A DNA stretch of 59,855 nucleotides from positions 1-59,855 of the forward strand of contig SYAC01000061.1 in NCBI GenBank assembly GCA_005787685.1, given 5' to 3'. Both the position numbers and the translations under genes were made by a program. This document shows positions 54,833 to 59,855 of the stretch, piece by piece (position 1 is the first letter of the stretch; each line of letters opens with the position of its first letter). Origin of the DNA: Planctomycetia bacterium (GTDB lineage Bacteria > Planctomycetota > Phycisphaerae > Phycisphaerales > SM1A02). Below the pieces are notes generated by a model, which worked only from the letters and a program-made list of their open reading frames with translations, was not told where the DNA came from and ran no database searches.

Positions 54833-55396
54833 ATGACAATTCCACGACTGCAAGCCGCTGACTGCGCCCTGTTGGTGATTGATATTCAAACCAAGTTTGC
54901 CAAGCACATCAGCAAATGGGATTTTTTAGTTGCCAACAGCGCCATTCTGGTGCAAATGGCAAACGCTCTGAGTATTCCCGTGATCGTGACTGAGCAAAGT
55001 CCCCAAAGTCTGGGCACTACAACTCCAGAAATTACCCAACACCTGCTACCAAATACCCCCGTCTTTTCAAAGACCCGCTTTAGCGCCCACACCAGCGATG
55101 TGACCGCTCAACTGCGTACGCTCAAGCGATCGCACATTCTGATTTGCGGAATAGAAGCCCAAGTGTGCGTGTTGCAAACGGTTCTTGACCTTGCCGCCAA
55201 CGGTCGCCAGCCATTTTTTGTGACCGATGCCATATCAGCCACGGATGTCAGCCAAATTGCACCAGCATTTCGGCGAATGGAACGCGCCAACGCTATATGC
55301 ACGGGAACTCTGAGCGCCATGTATGAACTTCTTCAAGACGCAAGGCACCCCAACTTCAAAGCCTGCCTAGATTTGGCCAAGCGCATTCAATATTAA
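54833..55396 (+). CDS. Isochorismatase-like cysteine hydrolase
   Basis: A 187-residue protein from ATG 54833, with GAAAG upstream. The triad is Asp in LLVIDIQTKF, Lys in FSKTRFSAHT and Cys in CGIEAQVCVLQT. It resembles the YcaC-type subgroup rather than true nicotinamidase, since the metal-binding His set is not obvious. The substrate is unknown. The 95-nt gap after purB leaves operon membership open. Confidence 0.88.
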   Translation: MTIPRLQAADCALLVIDIQTKFAKHISKWDFLVANSAILVQMANALSIPVIVTEQSPQSLGTTTPEITQHLLPNTPVFSKTRFSAHTSDVTAQLRTLKRSHILICGIEAQVCVLQTVLDLAANGRQPFFVTDAISATDVSQIAPAFRRMERANAICTGTLSAMYELLQDARHPNFKACLDLAKRIQY

Positions 55397-55463
55397 AATC
55401 CTTGAAATCAACTTGAATTGCCACTTTGCACCAGGTGAAACACCGCAGCACTAAAAACATAAA

Positions 55464-55483
55464 AGAGAGGCAAAAACCTCTCT
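55464..55483 (-). terminator. Terminator downstream of the Hc1-like gene
   Basis: AGAGAGG (55464-55470) pairs with CCTCTCT (55477-55483) around a 6-nt loop. Read on the minus strand it is followed by TTTATGTTTTTA. It lies about 80 nt past the stop of the minus-strand gene at 55564. It could also act weakly on the plus strand, where the downstream bases are less T-rich. Confidence 0.55.
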
Positions 55484-55563
55484 GTCATGTATTTCATGTT
55501 GAATAACAAAAATTTGACGCTTAAATATCAAAACAAATGCGCCAAACCCAATAGCAGCCGAAT

Positions 55564-55749
55564 TTAACCCGCAGCTGGTGGCTGACGAGAAATTTCTAGC
55601 ACTTTAATTCTAATTTCCTGTGCCTGGGCCTTAATGTCTTGCATTGCCTTGCGAACACGCGTGCTAGCCGCTTTGTTACCGCCACTAGCCTTAGCAATAT
55701 CGTCTGCCGCTTCTTCAACCTTCTTTTTAAGTATGTCGTAGCATTCCAT
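55564..55749 (-). CDS. Short histone H1-like (Hc1-type) protein
   Basis: A 61-residue protein. Its helical middle GGNKAASTRVRKAMQDIKAQ closely resembles the N-terminal domain of chlamydial Hc1 (GNKAAAQRVR region). Chlamydial Hc1 has a long Lys/Ala-rich tail; here the protein stops soon after the helical part (ISRQPPAAG). Residues 1-20 are acidic, so the protein is less basic than a typical histone. It may bind DNA as a dimer or may act on another partner; this is inference. AGGAG lies 10 nt before the start. The gene is divergent from the FabZ-like gene. Confidence 0.85.
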   Translation of the reverse strand: MECYDILKKKVEEAADDIAKASGGNKAASTRVRKAMQDIKAQAQEIRIKVLEISRQPPAAG

Positions 55750-55783
55750 GACTTCAGATCTCCTCGTGTTATGGTGTCAAAAA

Positions 55784-55892
55784 GGCGAAATCGCCACTAA
55801 TTTAATTATAACGCCAAATCGGGCGTTTGGAACAACTTACCCCAAAAGTTCCAATTTAGTTATCTTTAGCGCAACGCCCTAAATTGGGGTAA
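55784..55892. promoter_or_regulatory. Dyad-rich divergent promoter region (Hc1-like / FabZ-like)
   Basis: On the minus strand TATAAT (55810-55805) is a perfect -10 for the Hc1-like gene; the -35 is weak. Dyads around it are GGCGA/TCGCC (55784-55788, 55791-55795) and AACGCC/GGCGTT (55810-55815, 55822-55827). Toward the FabZ-like gene lie TTACCCCAA (55837-55845) and CCAATTTAG (55851-55859). Both pair with the single arm CTAAATTGGGGTAA (55879-55892). The whole 151-bp gap is therefore densely symmetric. Confidence 0.5.
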
Positions 55893-55900
55893 AAAAGCCC

Positions 55901-56374
55901 ATGGCAAACGAACTACTTATAGATTTGAATTCCATCGATATAACTGCCGTGGCCCTTGGTCCAGCCGAGGTGGACAAGTTGTTGCCCCAAACTGGCCCCA
56001 TGCGGCAACTGGATCATCTGATTTGGCGCAATCAAGAATACAGCCGCGGCGTCGCCGTAAAGCGCATCCGGGAAGATGAATTTTGGGTGCCCTACCACAT
56101 TCCCGGTAGACCACTCATGCCTGGCGTACTCATGATTGAAGCCGCCGCGCAATTGTGCAGCATCATGCAAACGCTGGCCATTCCAGATGTGGGATTTCTT
56201 GGCTTTACCCGTTGTGATGACACATCATTTCGCGGGCAAGTGGTGCCAGGAGATAACTTTTATACGCTCTGTGATTTGATTCAACGCAACCACCGCCGAT
56301 TTGTGTGCCAAGTGCAAGGCGTAGTGAATTCTAAATTAGTATTTGAAAGCACCATCACTGGAATGAAACTGTAA
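55901..56374 (+). CDS. FabZ-like 3-hydroxyacyl-ACP dehydratase
   Basis: Hotdog-fold protein of 157 residues. The catalytic stretch HIPGRPLMPGVLMIEAAAQL (His about 67, with the Glu in the following helix) matches FabZ. GDNFYTLCDLIQRNHRRF fits the later strand. The first 30 residues are a longer N-terminus than in FabZ. It is next to manA rather than lipid A genes, so it may serve fatty acid synthesis generally or a lineage-specific acyl pathway. Confidence 0.9.
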   Translation: MANELLIDLNSIDITAVALGPAEVDKLLPQTGPMRQLDHLIWRNQEYSRGVAVKRIREDEFWVPYHIPGRPLMPGVLMIEAAAQLCSIMQTLAIPDVGFLGFTRCDDTSFRGQVVPGDNFYTLCDLIQRNHRRFVCQVQGVVNSKLVFESTITGMKL

Positions 56375-56381
56375 CCCTGTC

Positions 56382-57431
56382 ATGCCCGCGAGCACTTGCA
56401 CCAGTCCTGTATTGTTGCAGCCTCTTGCCAAAGGCCGCGCCTGGGGTGGAACAACTTTCGCGCGCTGGAAAAAATTCCAGGCACCAGCGGCTGGCGAACT
56501 TGCGATTGGCGAAAGTTGGGAAGTGGCGGACTTGCCGCAATCCATAGCCCATGGCTGCTCGCGCGTGGCCGCGGGCGCGGGTGCTGGAAAAACTCTGCAT
56601 GAGCTTCTGGATCTTGACACCCCGGGCTGGATGGGCCGCGCGCGCTTGACAGCGCAAGGGCGCTTTCCACTTTTGGTCAAATTCCTAGACGCCGCCGAGC
56701 ATTTATCAGTGCAAGTGCATCCTGATGAAGCCTACGCCGCAGTCAATACCAACGCGCATTTGAAAACCGAATCGTGGTTTGTGTTGGCCGCCAATCCAGG
56801 CGCAACCATTTGGCGCGGCGTGAAAGAGCGTGTCACCAAACAAGAATTTGAGGCGCGCCTGCGCGGCGGCGCCAGCATTCTTGATTTGCTGGTCGAGGTT
56901 CGCGTGCAAGCGGGCGATTGCATTGATCTGCCCAGTGGTTTATGTCACGCACTTGGCCAAGGCATCACCGTGGCGGAAATTCAAACTCCCAGCGACACCA
57001 CCTTCCGCGTGTTCGATTGGAATCGCAACGACCCCGCGCGCCTTCTGCATATTGATCAAGCCATGAAGTGCATTCAATTTGGAAAGTCGCAACGCCTTGA
57101 CCACCTTCCTATTCGTAATGCGGCCACCGCCCCCGCGGTGCAAACGCGCTCATTGCGCACCACGCTTCTATCGCGCACCGACCACTACAGCATTGAGCGC
57201 TTTGAAGCCATGACCGCCACCACGCTGAAAGTGATCACGCAGCAACGACCCGTATGCTGGCTGGTTCTTCAGGGAAGCGTTCATGTGACTGGCGAAATGC
57301 CAGTGACGGCCAACGCGTGGCAAACACTTGTTTTCCCGGCTATTTCCGAAGGCCGTGGCGCCCAACTGGAAATGGGCACCACCTTCTTGCGCATTACTTT
57401 ACCCGATCCAATGGATCGATTCATTGCGTAG
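56382..57431 (+). CDS. manA: Mannose-6-phosphate isomerase, type I
   Basis: Interconverts fructose 6-phosphate and mannose 6-phosphate, feeding GDP-mannose and glycan synthesis, 349 residues. Zinc-site motifs are SVQVHPDE (about 110), KTESWFVL and LPSGLCHALGQGITVAEIQ, followed by SDTTFRVFDWNR. It begins seven nt after the FabZ-like gene and ends nine nt before the beta-helix gene, so all three are likely co-transcribed. Confidence 0.94.
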   Translation: MPASTCTSPVLLQPLAKGRAWGGTTFARWKKFQAPAAGELAIGESWEVADLPQSIAHGCSRVAAGAGAGKTLHELLDLDTPGWMGRARLTAQGRFPLLVKFLDAAEHLSVQVHPDEAYAAVNTNAHLKTESWFVLAANPGATIWRGVKERVTKQEFEARLRGGASILDLLVEVRVQAGDCIDLPSGLCHALGQGITVAEIQTPSDTTFRVFDWNRNDPARLLHIDQAMKCIQFGKSQRLDHLPIRNAATAPAVQTRSLRTTLLSRTDHYSIERFEAMTATTLKVITQQRPVCWLVLQGSVHVTGEMPVTANAWQTLVFPAISEGRGAQLEMGTTFLRITLPDPMDRFIA

Positions 57432-57440
57432 GCTGTTCTT

Positions 57441-58769
57441 GTGAATCACGCCCGCATTTCAATCCTTCAAATACTTCACGCCGGCCTGCTGGCCATTCTG
57501 CTTGCACCCGTCGCAAGCGCGCGCCAATCCGTAGGCTCACCAGCCGCCCCACAATCGCCGCCCATTCCCGTGGCGGGAATCAATATTCTTGGTGGACGCA
57601 TATTCAACATTGAGCCCGGCGTGGCTTTCAATTCACTTGCGTCTTTTTTACAACCTGGCGACGAAGTGCGCTTGCTGCCTGGCGTGCACATTCCATTTGC
57701 CTTGGCGGACTTGAATGGCGAGCGCGACAATCCAATCATTATTCGCGGCTATCAAACCAATCCTGAATTGCCGCTGCCCTATGTGAAGGGGGAGTTGTTT
57801 AGCATCTCGCTTCTGCGCCCGCGCAATGTGATTGTGCGCGACTTGCTCTTGGGAAATTCATCGGGTCCAACAATTTATGTAGATGGATCGATCGTCGCCT
57901 CGCCGATCGTGCAGGAAACTCCGTGGGACTCCAATCTCATTCTCACCAATCTACGGATCAAACAGGATGGCGAGGCCGCCAATCAATCCGGGATTTATTT
58001 GCGCAACATACAAAAAGTGGATGTCATGCACTTTTTTATGAAGGGTTGGAACAACTCGGCGATCGTACTTGACAACTGCAAAAAAATTGCGGTTGCACAA
58101 GCCACATTGGACACATCCAATAGTTTGCCGCAGTACCGGGGCGTAGCTATTCGTTCTGGCTGCGAAGATATTTCTTGCATGTACCTCAGCTTTGGACCCA
58201 AGGTGCAAGTCGCGTTTGAGCTCGGGGTGTGCGACGCCCCCAATCCAAATGCAACGAACTCCCCCGCCCCACCCCCAGCGCAACGAATTCAAATATCGCA
58301 CAACGCCGCGTTGGATTGCCCTTGCTTTATCTCGCTGGGATTGATTGATCATTGCACAATCACCAACAACTCGATTATTGAAAGTACAAAATATATTTGG
58401 AAAGCCGACGGATCATGCGGCGTTCCAAATCACATCACATTTCAAAATAATTTGGTGACTTGGGTTCCGGGGCGCATCGACAAAATTAGTTTGGTGGCCA
58501 AATCCATTGCGCCCGAATCCATCACTCTGCACAGCAATCTTTGGTGGAGCGAGGAACTTCCCCTAGGGTTTGAAATTGTTGGAAAGCCCTTTGGAATCGA
58601 AACGGCCCCCCAAGTCTTTGATGTCAATCCAAAGGTGGAAATGCGTAACTTTTCCCCGGTGGATGAGAAGGCTAGAAGCTTTGGCTGGAGGTCCAATCAG
58701 GCAACAATCGCCCCTGTAGCCCCAAAAACGCCCCTTGGACCTTTAGAGCCGCCCCAAAAACCATCCTGA
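57441..58769 (+). CDS. Secreted parallel beta-helix protein
   Basis: A 442-residue protein from GTG 57441. The signal peptide spans about residues 1-27 (LLAILLAPVASA). Residues about 85-370 have the turn pattern of a right-handed beta-helix, as in pectate-lyase-like proteins: NPIIIRGYQTN, NVIVRDLLLGNS, SNLILTNLRIKQ, DHCTITNNSII, HITFQNNLV. Cysteines are spread through the helix. The C-terminus is Pro-rich. A catalytic site cannot be identified; binding or cleavage of a surface polysaccharide is inference. Confidence 0.85.
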   Translation: MNHARISILQILHAGLLAILLAPVASARQSVGSPAAPQSPPIPVAGINILGGRIFNIEPGVAFNSLASFLQPGDEVRLLPGVHIPFALADLNGERDNPIIIRGYQTNPELPLPYVKGELFSISLLRPRNVIVRDLLLGNSSGPTIYVDGSIVASPIVQETPWDSNLILTNLRIKQDGEAANQSGIYLRNIQKVDVMHFFMKGWNNSAIVLDNCKKIAVAQATLDTSNSLPQYRGVAIRSGCEDISCMYLSFGPKVQVAFELGVCDAPNPNATNSPAPPPAQRIQISHNAALDCPCFISLGLIDHCTITNNSIIESTKYIWKADGSCGVPNHITFQNNLVTWVPGRIDKISLVAKSIAPESITLHSNLWWSEELPLGFEIVGKPFGIETAPQVFDVNPKVEMRNFSPVDEKARSFGWRSNQATIAPVAPKTPLGPLEPPQKPS

Positions 58770-58790
58770 CCATGCCTTTCTGCCGATAGA

Positions 58791-59030
58791 ATGACTTCAA
58801 TGGAAATCAATGGATCCATGATCACTTTGGCTAGTCGCAATAGCATTTCAAGCGCGACCCCCACCATGCATGGCATGGCAGCGGCCAGGGTTCCCATTGC
58901 GCCAGACCCATTTTCCGCGCCGCTTTTGAATGCCGGTCCCGATCGCCTGCAGTTGTACACGCGCGCTGCCGACCGAATTGAGATTGCAACCGGCCTTGCC
59001 CGCGGTCGCCTGCTCGATATTCAGGCTTGA
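58791..59030 (+). CDS. Small hypothetical protein, 79 residues
   Basis: Not recognised. The reading frame has a Ser/Thr/Ala/Pro-rich first half and a conserved-looking end (DRLQLYTRAADRIEIATGL). The frame and composition look coding rather than accidental, but no Shine-Dalgarno sequence precedes any of its possible starts (58791, 58800, 58818). A weak -10-like TAGAAT (58787-58792) would suggest a leaderless message beginning near 58800. It lies between the beta-helix gene and atpD. Confidence 0.45.
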   Translation: MTSMEINGSMITLASRNSISSATPTMHGMAAARVPIAPDPFSAPLLNAGPDRLQLYTRAADRIEIATGLARGRLLDIQA

Positions 59031-59174
59031 TATAACCATTCAAAGCCTGGGCTGGGGCTGGCTTTTATTGGCGCTTTTTGAATCGCCCATTGCAAGATCA
59101 ATTTCTCCGCATTGAATGGCCGCAACATGAAGATCATCTGTGGCGATTTTGCCCGACAAACGCTATCTTCCTAG

Positions 59175-59855
<681 letters not shown>

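Overview
The window (about 55% G+C, densely coding) looks like a core chromosomal segment of a Gram-negative planctomycete, probably from the Phycisphaerae branch. The evidence is a giant secreted protein with HAF repeats, Fn3 repeats and a C-terminal dockerin-like EF-hand pair, a short Hc1-type histone-like protein, outer-membrane functions (an OprB-like porin and a heptosyltransferase next to a GmhB-like phosphatase), and an S10/spc/alpha ribosomal cluster that lacks adk, rpmD and rpsD. This assignment is inference from gene content. I saw no rRNA, tRNA, CRISPR array, transposase, integrase or phage genes.

Layout. Positions 1-1955: the end of thrS, then infC, which appears to start at an AUC codon, then a clean terminator. 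2039-3448 (minus): OprB-type porin. 3484-11327 (plus): an arginine operon argR-argC-argB-argF-argG-argH-argJ in which argH carries a C-terminal acetyltransferase (N-acetylglutamate synthase-like) domain; argD is absent. It is followed by a secreted S1/P1-type nuclease. 12667-15401 (minus): TPR-like membrane protein, pheS, DtxR/MntR-type regulator. The regulator is divergent from an Nramp transporter (mntH), and a perfect palindrome lies between them. 16968-24476 (minus): a DEDDh exonuclease, an APC permease and the giant 1757-residue HAF/Fn3/dockerin protein.

24694-40232 (minus): one long ribosomal cluster, rpsJ through rplQ, with secY, map, infA, rpmJ and rpoA. Two internal gaps look regulatory: a 147-nt structured stretch between rplC and rplD, and a promoter with a dyad-rich leader before rpoA. 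Several translation proteins here carry low-complexity basic or glycine-rich C-terminal tails (IF-3, S5, L29, L17, S19), and both short zinc-ribbon proteins (S14 and L36) have lost zinc ligands.

40292-44151 (plus): a secreted hypothetical protein, a GT2 glycosyltransferase and a distantly BshC-like protein. 44139-49287 (minus): YhaM-like exoribonuclease, NAD(P)HX dehydratase, a transglutaminase-like protein and lysS. 49367-55396 (plus): pfkA, a HAD phosphatase, a heptosyltransferase, plsY, purB and an isochorismatase-like hydrolase. 55564-55749 (minus): the mini Hc1-like protein. 55901-59855 (plus): a FabZ-like dehydratase, manA, a secreted beta-helix protein, a small hypothetical protein, and the 5' part of atpD, which runs off the window.

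The best candidates for undescribed biology are regulatory (infC AUC start, the rplC-rplD leader, the rpoA leader, the mntH/dtxR palindrome, a possibly leaderless argR) and structural (the argH-acetyltransferase fusion, the S5 RGG tail, ligand-depleted S14/L36, the HAD phosphatase with an extra domain, and the GT2/BshC-like pair). No self-contained new defence or mobile system is visible.
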